This document shows, piece after piece, positions 1 through 9,100 of a DNA stretch of 36,052 nucleotides. Numbering within the stretch: position 1 is the first letter of the stretch; each line of letters starts with the position of its first letter. The notes below the pieces were generated by a model that saw nothing but the letters and a program-made list of their open reading frames with translations, did not search any database and had not been told where the DNA came from. A program made the position numbers and the translations under genes. Source of the DNA: Willaertia magna (lineage: Eukaryota; Heterolobosea; Eutetramitea; Acrasida; Naegleriidae); contig CADWAF010004302.1 of assembly GCA_902984215.1 (NCBI GenBank), positions 1-36,052 of the forward strand, given 5' to 3'.

Positions 1-91
1 GTCCAAGATAAATAAGGCAATACTTTACTATTGTCCTGATTGTATGAAAGATTAGGGTAGACAATTGAAAATTAAAACAATAATAATTTAT

Positions 92-1813
92 TTATAAAAT
101 AACCTTTTCATAATCTAATCTATGCGACGGTCTTCTCCAAATAGAACCATTTGCAACCATTTTTCCATTTTCATTTACTTTCATTGGTAATTCTTTAACT
201 TCTTTAACAGTATTAAATTCTGACATTAATAAATTTAAATCTTTTAATTTCTTAATTTCTAAATCAATCTTTTCTTTTAAATTCTTAAATTTTTGTAAAA
301 TTTCCTTTTTATGTAAACATTCACTAAAATGTGATTGAATAAAAATTGATGTCCAAAAATGTAATATTTTTGTAATATCTTCATTTTCATTTAATTGAAT
401 TAAACAATCTAATAAAATATCTAAATTAGGGAAATTAATAAATAATTTTACCATTTTTAAATTGTGTAAATGATGATATTGTGTAGTTAAAATCTTTTGT
501 AAAATTTCAATATTATTTAATTTACTAAATTTAGAAATTGCTTGATAAGTTAATTCTTCTGTCCATTTAAATTTCTCTAAAAATAAAAATAATACATTTT
601 TAGAAATTTCTAAATTTTCATTTTGTAAAATAATTTCAATAAAATTAAAAATTAAATTTCCAAAAATTACAATTTTATTTTCTTCATAATTTATTAATAA
701 ATATTCTAAAATGGAATATCTTTCTATTTCTGGAATATTATTAAATTTCTTAAATAAAAAATTTAAAATATTTTGATAATTTTCTATTAATGGAATTTTC
801 TTAATTTCTAAAAATAAATTTTCTAAATTTAAGTTTTGTAAAGGATTTTCTGAATTTAAAGGTTTTTGTAAACTTTCTTGATTATATAAAGGAATAATTT
901 TTGTAGCATTTTCTTCTGTTTCCATTTTTGTGCTTTCAATGAATTTGGAAATATTTTTTAAACTTTTTATTTTTAAATTTTTTGTAAAACTTAAATTTAA
1001 ATCAAAAATTAAATTTAAAAGTTTTTTATTAAATAATAAAAATGGAAATTTCAATTCTTCTAAAAATTGTAAATCTTTTTCTTCAATTTTTGTAAACTCA
1101 ATAATGTGATTAAAATCTTTATACCAAATTTGTAAATATTTTTCCCCACTTTCTAAATTTTCCATAAAAATTAAATTAAAATTTTCATTTAAATTAAAAA
1201 TTTTAATATTTTTAAAAATATTTTTAAATTGTGTAATTTCTGTAATATTTAAATTTTTAAAATTAAAAGAATTTAAAATATTTTCTGAATTTAAAAAATA
1301 TAAATTTTCTTCATTTCCAAAAATAAAATTTTTAATATTTTGTAAATTATATTTTTTTAATGAAATATTAAAATTGGAATTTTTAAATGATAAAATCATT
1401 TCCTTATTTATATCAAATAAATTATTTTCAAAAATTAATTTTTCTTTATAAATTTTAAAATTTTTAATTTTTAAATCATTTACAATTTTCTTATTTTTTA
1501 AATTTAAATTAAATTCAAAAACTTTATTATTTTCTAAAAAATAATAAATTAATTCTCCATTTAAATTATAAATTTTTGTAATTTTATTTTGTTCTAAATT
1601 TTTATTATCAAAATATTTTATTCCATTTTGTAAAATAAATTCTTCCGTTAATTTATTTAATTGTTCTTCTAAAGAAGAATCATTTTTAATTTCAAATTGA
1701 AAATAATAAAATGAATTTAAATGATGATAGGAAAGTGCTAGAGAAGTTGTGGAAATTTCTTCAATTCCAATAAATTCAATGTTATCAAAAATTGGTGAGG
1801 TAAACACTTGCAT
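92..1813 (-). CDS. NOL11/UTP8-like ribosome-biogenesis protein (tentative)
   Basis: Single-exon gene of 573 residues, extremely rich in Asn, Lys, Leu, Ile and Phe. The N-terminal two thirds look like irregular beta strands, as in a degenerate WD propeller, and the C-terminal third is alpha-helical. The best clue is near residues 485-535: the FWTSIFIQSHF segment followed by a long charged helix resembles the DWICLLLDANF helix region of animal NOL11 as I remember it. The extreme C-terminus (RLDYEKVIL) resembles NOL11's YSIEVLEL end. NOL11/UTP8 belongs to the t-UTP part of the small-subunit processome, acting in the nucleolus on pre-rRNA transcription and processing. The start is supported by an A8 tract immediately before the ATG. 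The assignment rests on short recalled similarities; a generic propeller/helical-repeat protein is the alternative. Confidence 0.5.
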   Translation of the reverse strand: MQVFTSPIFDNIEFIGIEEISTTSLALSYHHLNSFYYFQFEIKNDSSLEEQLNKLTEEFILQNGIKYFDNKNLEQNKITKIYNLNGELIYYFLENNKVFEFNLNLKNKKIVNDLKIKNFKIYKEKLIFENNLFDINKEMILSFKNSNFNISLKKYNLQNIKNFIFGNEENLYFLNSENILNSFNFKNLNITEITQFKNIFKNIKIFNLNENFNLIFMENLESGEKYLQIWYKDFNHIIEFTKIEEKDLQFLEELKFPFLLFNKKLLNLIFDLNLSFTKNLKIKSLKNISKFIESTKMETEENATKIIPLYNQESLQKPLNSENPLQNLNLENLFLEIKKIPLIENYQNILNFLFKKFNNIPEIERYSILEYLLINYEENKIVIFGNLIFNFIEIILQNENLEISKNVLFLFLEKFKWTEELTYQAISKFSKLNNIEILQKILTTQYHHLHNLKMVKLFINFPNLDILLDCLIQLNENEDITKILHFWTSIFIQSHFSECLHKKEILQKFKNLKEKIDLEIKKLKDLNLLMSEFNTVKEVKELPMKVNENGKMVANGSIWRRPSHRLDYEKVIL

Positions 1814-1970
1814 TTTTTTTCGAATTTTTTTTGTTAAATTTTTTTTTTCATCAAATTCTTTGAACTTTCGAGGGAACCTTTAAAGAGAAGATGAAGGAAT
1901 AGAATGAATTAGATGACAAAACAGCATAGAAAAGGGGTGGCAGGAGAGAATAAAAATACAATTATTTATT

Positions 1971-2900
1971 TTAAAAGATTACAGTATCTACCATCATACC
2001 TAATGTTTGGTCAATATTTAGAGACATTAATTGTTCAACATTTCCTTCTATATGTCTCTTTGCATCTAATTTACCTACATTTTGTAATTGGAATTGTTCT
2101 CTTGTTGTTTTACCTTCTTCTTGAACCATCTTATTATATTGTTTTGCTAATTCAACTAAAGATTTCATTACCTTTTCATTTTCCTTATCATGTTCTTCAA
2201 AAGGTTGTAATTTCAAGCCTTCTGTCCAAGTCTTTTTATGTACATGTAATAACATTTCTTGTTCCAATTCATTCTTTCTATAAGCAATAGGCATTGAATA
2301 ATAATGACGATTTAAACCATGAATTAAAGCTTGAATCGTAGGCTTATTTAAATGTCCAACATTACTTGTTGTTTGTCTAGGTTCTTGTCCAAACATAACC
2401 ACTTGAGGATTTATAGTACGGAAAGCATCTATAACAACTTTTCCTTTAACGGATTGAATAGGATCAACAACTACAGCTACTGCACGTTTATTAAGAGATT
2501 CAAAGCTTTGTTGAGTATTAATATCAACACTACTCAACCAACAACCAAAACCTGGGTGACTATGGTACCATCCTACAACCATCTCTGGTCTTCCAGTTTG
2601 TTTTAATAGATCTAACATTTTGGTTTGGAAAACTGGATCTACAGCTTCTACACTTACTCCTGTACCGGATTGAGGCATTGCAAATACATCAATACAACGT
2701 ACAGTATATTCATCTACAAATTCTCCTAACATTAAACCCATGACTTCCATAGGAACACCTGCTCTACCATGTTTTAACATCTTTAACAAGGCTAAACTAC
2801 TGATTTGTACAGTTTCTGCAGTATCTGGTTGTGGTTGATCTCCCATTTGCATACCACCTCCCATTTGTTGCATTAAAAGTCGTTGAATTCTTGGATCCAT
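1971..2900 (-). CDS. RPN11: 26S proteasome lid deubiquitinase RPN11/PSMD14
   Basis: Zinc metalloprotease of the 19S lid that removes ubiquitin chains from substrates as they enter the proteasome. The protein is 309 residues, matching the usual length (about 310). It starts MDPRIQRLL and carries the MPN+ (JAMM) signature: Glu52 in the [11 protein letters not shown] strand, then His113 and His115 in WYHSHPGFG, and Asp126 in SSVDINTQQ, the full zinc-binding set. The Rpn11-specific GFGCW insert after the histidines and the C-terminal [18 protein letters not shown] helix are present. It therefore looks catalytically intact, unlike RPN8, which lacks the histidines. Codon use is less skewed toward AAA/AAT/TTA than in the flanking genes, as expected of a highly conserved protein. 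Function is established for the family. Confidence 0.97.
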   Translation of the reverse strand: MDPRIQRLLMQQMGGGMQMGDQPQPDTAETVQISSLALLKMLKHGRAGVPMEVMGLMLGEFVDEYTVRCIDVFAMPQSGTGVSVEAVDPVFQTKMLDLLKQTGRPEMVVGWYHSHPGFGCWLSSVDINTQQSFESLNKRAVAVVVDPIQSVKGKVVIDAFRTINPQVVMFGQEPRQTTSNVGHLNKPTIQALIHGLNRHYYSMPIAYRKNELEQEMLLHVHKKTWTEGLKLQPFEEHDKENEKVMKSLVELAKQYNKMVQEEGKTTREQFQLQNVGKLDAKRHIEGNVEQLMSLNIDQTLGMMVDTVIF

Positions 2901-3102
2901 ATTGTTGATTTTATCTATTCGGAAAGTATTTACAAGTTAATCAATAAAATTGAGAATACAATTTTAAGCCTTTTTTTTTTAATAATTTTTTTTTAAAATC
3001 CAGACTAAAAATAACTCTCAATTCCAGCCATTAGCATATGATGTTTTTAGTAAGAACACAATGAACTAGATAAAGAAATGAAGAGGAAATTTAAACTTTT
3101 TA

Positions 3103-4374
3103 TTAAAAATTTAAATTCAATATTGGTTCAGTAAAATGTATAAATTCTAAATCTAAATGATCTTTATTTTCTAATTGATTAAAATAAATTACAATATTTT
3201 TAATTTTATAAAAAATTTCTTTTGTAAAATTTAAATTTAAAAAATGTATAAAACAAATACAACATTCTCTTAATTTTTCTTTTTCTTGTAAAGTTTTAGG
3301 TTCAATATCTAAAATTGGTAAAAAATTTAAATTAAAAAAATTTTGTAAAAATTGTAAATTTTCATTATAATAAGAAATATTACTAAATAAATAAAAATAT
3401 TCTTTATTTTTATTTTCAAAATTTAAAATTTGATTTTCAAAAAAAGAATTATCTAAAAAAGGTAAAATATTTTTATAAAAAAATAAATTTGCTAAAATTT
3501 TCAATTTTAAATTACAAAAATTATTTTCTTGAACTAATTGTAAAAAATTTTGTAAAAAATTTAAAGAAAATTCCGAATGCGATAAATAAGTAAAACAAAT
3601 TAAAATTTCATTACAATAAATTTTATCTTTTAATAAAAATAAAATTTCATAAAAATTTTTAAATTTTTCTAAATTTTGTAAATTTTGTAACATTTCATTT
3701 TTTATTAAATTTTGTAAACACCAAATACTTGTCAATAAAACATTTTTATTTTTATTTATTTTTAAAATATTTTCTAAATAAAATAAAATTCCATTTTCAA
3801 TTAACATTCCAGAAATAGAAATTTTATCATTTATAGAAGCACTAAAATTTCCAAAAGCCCAAATTATTTGTTCCATTAAAACATTATCTAAAAATGGTAA
3901 TTCTAATAATTTAAATAAATTTGGAATAAAAAAAAATAAATTTTGTAAACTTTCAGAATTAATTGTTGCTAAATTTGTAATAATCCAACAAATTTCTAAA
4001 ATAATTTCAGAATATTTTAAATTTTCTAAAAATATTAAATTTAATAAATTTAAAAAATTAAAATTATTTATAAATAAATTTATATTTTTTTCTAAAAATA
4101 ATAAATTTCTAATTTTTTGTAAAAGTTTTAAACAACTTGAATAATTATTTTTAGAATTTTCTAAATTTAAAATTAAATTTTCAATTTCAAAAGAATTTAA
4201 AATGGTCTCTTCGGAAAGATTTTCGGAAATAATTTTTTTACGTTTTGATTCCATTAAATTTTTTCTTTTTTGTTTTAAATTATTTAATTGTTGTAAACTT
4301 CTTTGATTTTTCCTTTCTTGATAAGAAATGTTACTTTCCATTTTGATGGAAGCTTTTTTGTGATGTTTTTCCAT
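3103..4374 (-). CDS. Divergent importin-alpha/TMCO6-like armadillo protein
   Basis: Protein of 423 residues if started at the ATG at 4374, which follows an A-rich leader. The reading frame is open further upstream to 4497, but that would overlap the divergent gene at 4443. The N-terminus has a basic stretch rich in Arg/Lys (ERKNQRSLQQLNNLKQKRKN) like an importin-beta-binding (IBB) region. ARM-type helical repeats follow, best seen in CWIITNLATINSESLQ and IIWAFGNFSA, which match the importin-alpha patterns WALTNIASG and AVWALGNIAGD. Importin-alpha normally ends its repeats with conserved Trp/Asn pairs that bind nuclear localisation signals. Here Trp and Asn survive in about three repeats and the rest is degenerate, closer to TMCO6-like relatives. 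Role in nuclear import is inference. Strongly N/F/L/K-rich composition. Confidence 0.6.
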   Translation of the reverse strand: MEKHHKKASIKMESNISYQERKNQRSLQQLNNLKQKRKNLMESKRKKIISENLSEETILNSFEIENLILNLENSKNNYSSCLKLLQKIRNLLFLEKNINLFINNFNFLNLLNLIFLENLKYSEIILEICWIITNLATINSESLQNLFFFIPNLFKLLELPFLDNVLMEQIIWAFGNFSASINDKISISGMLIENGILFYLENILKINKNKNVLLTSIWCLQNLIKNEMLQNLQNLEKFKNFYEILFLLKDKIYCNEILICFTYLSHSEFSLNFLQNFLQLVQENNFCNLKLKILANLFFYKNILPFLDNSFFENQILNFENKNKEYFYLFSNISYYNENLQFLQNFFNLNFLPILDIEPKTLQEKEKLRECCICFIHFLNLNFTKEIFYKIKNIVIYFNQLENKDHLDLEFIHFTEPILNLNF

Positions 4375-4442
4375 TTTTTTTAATTTTTTTTTAATTTTTT
4401 GGCGCAAAAATGCCAATAAATTTTTTATTTTTTTGAAAAAAA
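4375..4442. promoter_or_regulatory. 68-bp bidirectional promoter with GGCGC box and A/T tracts
   Basis: The only DNA between the start codons of the ARM gene (minus) and the cyclase gene (plus). It holds T-runs of 6 to 10 bases separated by AA (about 4375-4400), a TTTTGGCGC box at 4397-4405, and an A8 run directly before the plus-strand ATG. Both genes must initiate transcription inside or very near this segment. The box resembles an E2F half-site (TTTSSCGC); regulation by E2F is inference. Confidence 0.55.
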
Positions 4443-5399
4443 ATGTCACAAAACACATCAACAACAGATCACCATCATTTAATGATTGACAAGACACAAG
4501 AAAATAATGGTGATTGCAATCATGATGAATTGTTAGTATTACAAAAAAAATTACAAAATTTACAAAATGTAGAAAAACATTTTCCAGTTAATTTAAAAGA
4601 AAAATTAGATTTTACAATTTCACCAAAAACAAAATACACAAGTTTTCCTTATTTTGATTTTACACCATATTGTCAACCATTGACAACTTTACAACAAATA
4701 AACAATGAATTTCCTTTTTTAAAAAATGAATCATTTGATGTGTCAAGTGAAAATTTAACAGGTGATAAAAATTGTCAATGTATTGTGACAAGATCAATTT
4801 TTGTAAACAATTCACATGCTGGAAGTCACGCTGATCAACCACAACATTTTGTAAAGAATCCAAAAATTATTAAATATAGAAATGAACATTACAATGGAAG
4901 TTGTTTAATTATTGATCTTTGTGAATTTGTAAAAAATACACAAGAGTCACCTTTTGGAATTACAAAAGAACAAATTACAAATTATTTACAAAAGAATAAA
5001 ATTACAAAATTCGAAAATATTTTTAGAATTTTATTAAAAACAAAAATTAATACTTTAGATGAAAATGCAGAATGGACAAATGATTTTTATTTCTTATTGA
5101 AAGAAACCTCTTCATTTTTAGTTGAAACATTTCCAAATTTAATTTTAATTGGAATTGATACACCTTCAATTGATAACCCAAGCGCTTCACCAATTTATCA
5201 TTTTTCACATGGTGTATTTTATAATAAGGGTGTCGCTATTTTAGAGAATTTAAATTTACAATCTTTTAATGGAGAAGAGAATTGTATGTTTGGTTATTTA
5301 ATGACAGTTTTTAATAATTTACAGGAAAGTGAAGACGCTATTGGCTGTTCATGCTTTTATTTTCCTTCAAAAGAATTAACCAATGAATTTTTAAATTAA
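4443..5399 (+). CDS. Cyclase-family metal hydrolase, kynurenine formamidase (KynB-type)
   Basis: A 318-residue member of the putative cyclase family (PF04199). The metal-binding motif is clear at residues 125-136: HAGSHADQPQHF, with His125, His129, Asp131 and His135, matching the family pattern HxGTHxDxPxHF. Further on, LILIGIDTPSIDNPSASPIYH and then GVAILENLNL match the conserved GIDTPSxD and the final ILENLxL strand of bacterial KynB. KynB hydrolyses N-formylkynurenine in tryptophan breakdown; other family members act on different amides or lactones, so the substrate is inference. The first 60 residues are an extra polar N-terminal region. The start follows an A8 run. The stop lies 30 bp from the end of VPS16 on the other strand, so the 3' UTRs must be minimal or overlap. 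Confidence 0.82.
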   Translation: MSQNTSTTDHHHLMIDKTQENNGDCNHDELLVLQKKLQNLQNVEKHFPVNLKEKLDFTISPKTKYTSFPYFDFTPYCQPLTTLQQINNEFPFLKNESFDVSSENLTGDKNCQCIVTRSIFVNNSHAGSHADQPQHFVKNPKIIKYRNEHYNGSCLIIDLCEFVKNTQESPFGITKEQITNYLQKNKITKFENIFRILLKTKINTLDENAEWTNDFYFLLKETSSFLVETFPNLILIGIDTPSIDNPSASPIYHFSHGVFYNKGVAILENLNLQSFNGEENCMFGYLMTVFNNLQESEDAIGCSCFYFPSKELTNEFLN

Positions 5400-5429
5400 A
5401 TTTTTTCAATAAATAATAAAAATACAAAT

Positions 5430-8400
5430 TTATTTTAATTGGGCAATGCAATTTTCAATGGTATCTTTCGTTTTGGAGTTTTTAGTTTTCTTTTTAATAT
5501 ATTCCAATAAACCAATATCTCTGGCTTCAAAAGCAGCTTCAATAGCTTCTTTGAATTTCAGTAAACTAATCCAATATTCAACTTTAGTTTCTAAATGGTC
5601 AATTAATGCAATATATTTACATGCTTCTTCAGATTTGTTTGCTTCTAAACATGATTCAACAAAAGGTACATAACCAATTGGTGATTTCTTTTCATTAGCA
5701 AATTTCTCCAACTTCTTCCAATAACCTAAATGAATATAGGCTTTTAATTTGGCATAATAATATCTCTTTTCACTTAAACTAAAATCTTTACGTAAAGTAT
5801 TAATTAATTTCTTTTTTTGCTTCTTCTTTTTTTTGTCATTTGTTAAAGCAGGACTAATCATTACCCTATATAATGTTTCTTGTAATGTTGCACCAACAAA
5901 TTCTTCACCATCTGTTTCTTCTTCTAATTTCATTTGTAATCCATACAATTCTCTTTCTTTCAAGCAAAAATGTTGATCCATTTGATCTACCTTTCTTTCG
6001 CCAAATTTACTTTCAGCTTTTTCTAAATAATATGCAAAACTTTTTTCTGCATTCTCATCATCCATATCATTAAATTTTTTATAAGCATGCCTTACTTGAA
6101 TAAAACCATTCTCTCTAGATGCTACGTCTTCATTCATTTCATTCTTCAAAAAGGTATAAAATTTATCTAATAATTTAAATTTACCTAAATGTATACTATA
6201 TGAAACAAATAATTTTCTTGCTTGTGGTTTATCTGCAATCATTTCAAACATATAGTAAATATCAAAGAATTTCAATAAATATAAAATAACAATATATAAT
6301 AAATCTGTATCATTTGATTTTTGTGCTTTATCTAATGCATTTAATGTTTCATGCATTGATAAATATAATTTAATTTGATCTGATGGATTTGCATCAATTT
6401 CTAATAATGCTTTTGCTAATTTAGGTTTGTTAACTTTAAATGCTTCCATTGCAATATTTGAAAAACTGACACTAGTTTTAAATTTACCTAAATTATCTAT
6501 AATACTATCTCTTAATTTCATTTGTGACGATTCATCTTGTTGTTGATCATTATTTGTTGTTAGTTGACTTCTAATTTTTGTTTTTGCCCAATGTTCTAAT
6601 ACTTTAGGTTTAGAAAGATCTAAATAATCACATATTTTGAAAGCTAATAAATAATTATGCATTTCACTTAATCTTTGAACTAATACTTGTGGTGTTAAAG
6701 TAATCATTTGTTCATAAGTCATTGGTATGTCTGCTCTATTTCTTAATTCATTCATTAAACGAATATATTTACATTTCAATTGGAAGATTTTAGCTTCTTC
6801 AATTGTTGTTTTCATGAAAGTTTTACCATAAATAGCTGCATTTAATAATTGTTCTTGTAAAGAAATATCAAATTCTCTACATGCAGCATCAATGCATTTA
6901 TTTACTGCATCAGAGAGTCCATCTACAGATTGTTGGTCACCAAGTTCTTTGTTTTTAATTTCACGAATAGTTTTTAATGAAGTAGCCTTTTCTTGTAAGA
7001 AATCAGTGTATGCATCATATAATAAAGCTGATGACGATAAACTTCCAATACGGAAGATTTCAACAATAGATTCAGGTATTCTTTCAAAGATCTCAACTGA
7101 TTGCTGTGTAATATATCTACATGCATCTATTTCTTGGGATAAATAGATAGGCCCTTCAAAAGTGAAAGATTCATAATGTCCAAAGCAATTGACTAAAAGT
7201 AAAAGAGATTGGTCACCTCCACCAATGTTATCTGGACTCCAATAAAGTAACATAGATTCACTTCCACAATAAACTAATTGATCTAGCTCATATTCAAATT
7301 TTGAGATACCTGTAGAAAACTTTAAATAGTTAGAAGTTAAGCCTAAATCAAACACAAATAAGGTGCCAGAGGCTTGATGAAAGGCTGCAATTGTTTTAAA
7401 GTCAGGTGAAACACTAATCTTAGTAAATCCAAAATGTTCTTTCTCTCTAACTTGCCCCTTAAATCTTAAATTTAATTTACTATCTTTACAAGATTGCGAG
7501 AAACATGCAACAATAGTCATTCTATCAGGAGGACATAATAAAACTAAAGGTCCTTTACCAACTTTTGGTTTTGCATTAAAATTATTGTTGGTGTTATTAT
7601 TATTAGCCTTTTCCTTCTTCTTTTTCTTCTTCTTCTTTTTGTCATCCTTCTCCTCATCTTCTTCCTTATTCTCTTCCTTACTTTGCTCTTCTTCCTCTTC
7701 AATTTCCTCTTCTTCTTCATCATCCATATCTAACAAGCCTTCCTCCTCTTCCTCACCAAAGCCTAACAAGCCTACTCCTTCCTTCCCATTCTCACCTCCA
7801 ACCTTATTCCCATTTTTCTTTTTACGATTTGAATTTGTAAAATTTGGAACTACAGTCATTACGACTGAAGATAACTCAGAGTGAGAACTAACTAAATGAT
7901 CAGGGAAAGGATACTCATGGAAAGGTAAGCTTTCGGTTAGATCATAAGCAACCAATAAACGTTTTTTCGATGTGAATAATGCAATTCCTTCACCAAACAT
8001 GGAAATAGATTTAATTTCTTCTTCAGATTGTAATGGAATTGGAATAAATGGTGATTGAACTACATTAACATTTGATGATTCTTCTTCTTTTTTCTTATTT
8101 TGTTGTTGTTTTTTATTTCTTGCAATGAAAAGTGGATTTTTTTCAATATCTTTCTTGTCAGAAGAAGAAAGATTTGGAGTATTTTCTTCAGTGATCCATG
8201 GTCCACAATATCTATCTCCATTAACACTGTATAAAAATAATCGCTTTCTATTTTTTGTAAAGTTATTTTGTAAAGATGACAATAAATTTATAATCAATTT
8301 ATAAAAATAAATTTAAAAAATTGTTAGAACAATAATTAAAATAAACATACTTTGTTAAACACATTAATTTCATGTCATCTGTCCAACCGATAGATAAAAT

Positions 8401-8709
8401 GGTATCTTCTTTTGAAAGATCAATTTTAGTATGAAATTTACAACTAGCATTATAAATTGTAATCATTTGAGATTCTGTTGATGTTTGTTCCAATCCTAAT
8501 AAATTTGAAGTTTGATTTGGTTTTTTAAAAATTGCTATAGGACCGCCGAAAGGACAAATTGCAACACAATAGGCGGAAAGGTTAAAATTTTTGATTTTTA
8601 AACCTTGATCATTGGTCCATGAAATATGTTGATATAATGGAACTCTTCTGTAATAGAAATAATTATTGTTATATTCTGTTAATTGGATCCATGATGCCGC
8701 AATACTCAT
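5430..8709 (-). CDS. VPS16: VPS16, core subunit of HOPS/CORVET tethering complexes
   Basis: Two exons: 8351-8709 and 5430-8247, joined across a 103-nt intron (8248-8350; donor GTATGT, acceptor AATAG). The phase fits exactly, giving CLTK|KRLFLYSVNGD and a 1058-residue protein. VPS16 binds VPS33 and is the scaffold of the class C core that tethers endosomes and lysosomes. The N-terminal half is the beta-propeller (Vps16_N); the C-terminal half is the alpha-solenoid (Vps16_C), with family landmarks such as EIFRIGSLSSSALLYDAY and YGKTFM. Animal VPS16 is about 840 residues. The extra length is largely a low-complexity insert at about residues 260-350, with Glu/Asp runs, a Lys9 run and Asn/Thr, inside the propeller. 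The start is supported by an A8 tract and the family N-terminus. Confidence 0.93.
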
Positions 8710-9100
8710 TTTTTTTTATAATTTTTTTTGATTTTTAGGAAATGACTTTGACAGGACATCAGAAACCTACAACCAGAGTCGAAGGAAAGACTTGCTGCAG
8801 TTATTTGCTGGTGTTCTACATGTTTGAATAATCCTTGAGCCTAAAGTTTACGATTTATTCTGGTTATAAACATTAAAAAAAGAAATTACCTTTATTTGTT
8901 GGTTGAATTATTTACAAAGCTTCACCACAGACCCCTTTACTTTGCAAGGCAACGATATTGATACGCCACAGTTAATATCCGTGTGAAGAACCCTAATTTC
9001 CTCTAATTGAATTGAGTAAAAACAATCCTCTGGAAGAAGTATAGTCGCCGCAATAGCAATATAAATATAATATTTCTCTTCTAAATGGATTATATTGTAA
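8710..9100. other. Intergenic, 391 bp, no gene recognised
   Basis: Lies upstream of VPS16 and downstream of the ASH-domain gene. It is visibly less AT-rich than other spacers in the window, especially about 8930-9060, but I find no long reading frame, tRNA fold or known small RNA motif in it. It presumably contains the VPS16 promoter and the 3' end of the ASH gene. Confidence 0.5.

Noticed and set aside
1913..2606. Plus-strand frames opposite RPN11
   Set aside because: They mirror the highly conserved RPN11 coding sequence and show no family pattern.
4375..4497. Upstream extension of the ARM gene to 4497
   Set aside because: It overlaps the divergent cyclase gene, adds a hydrophobic low-quality segment, and the ATG at 4374 has the usual A-rich context.
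7585..7884. A plus-strand frame encoding Ser/Phe/Pro runs
   Set aside because: It is the antisense of the acidic/lysine-rich low-complexity insert of VPS16.
8930..9060. Possible small nuclear RNA in the GC-richer spacer
   Set aside because: No U1, U2, U4, U5 or U6 signature, SRP motif or snoRNA box pair could be found by eye.
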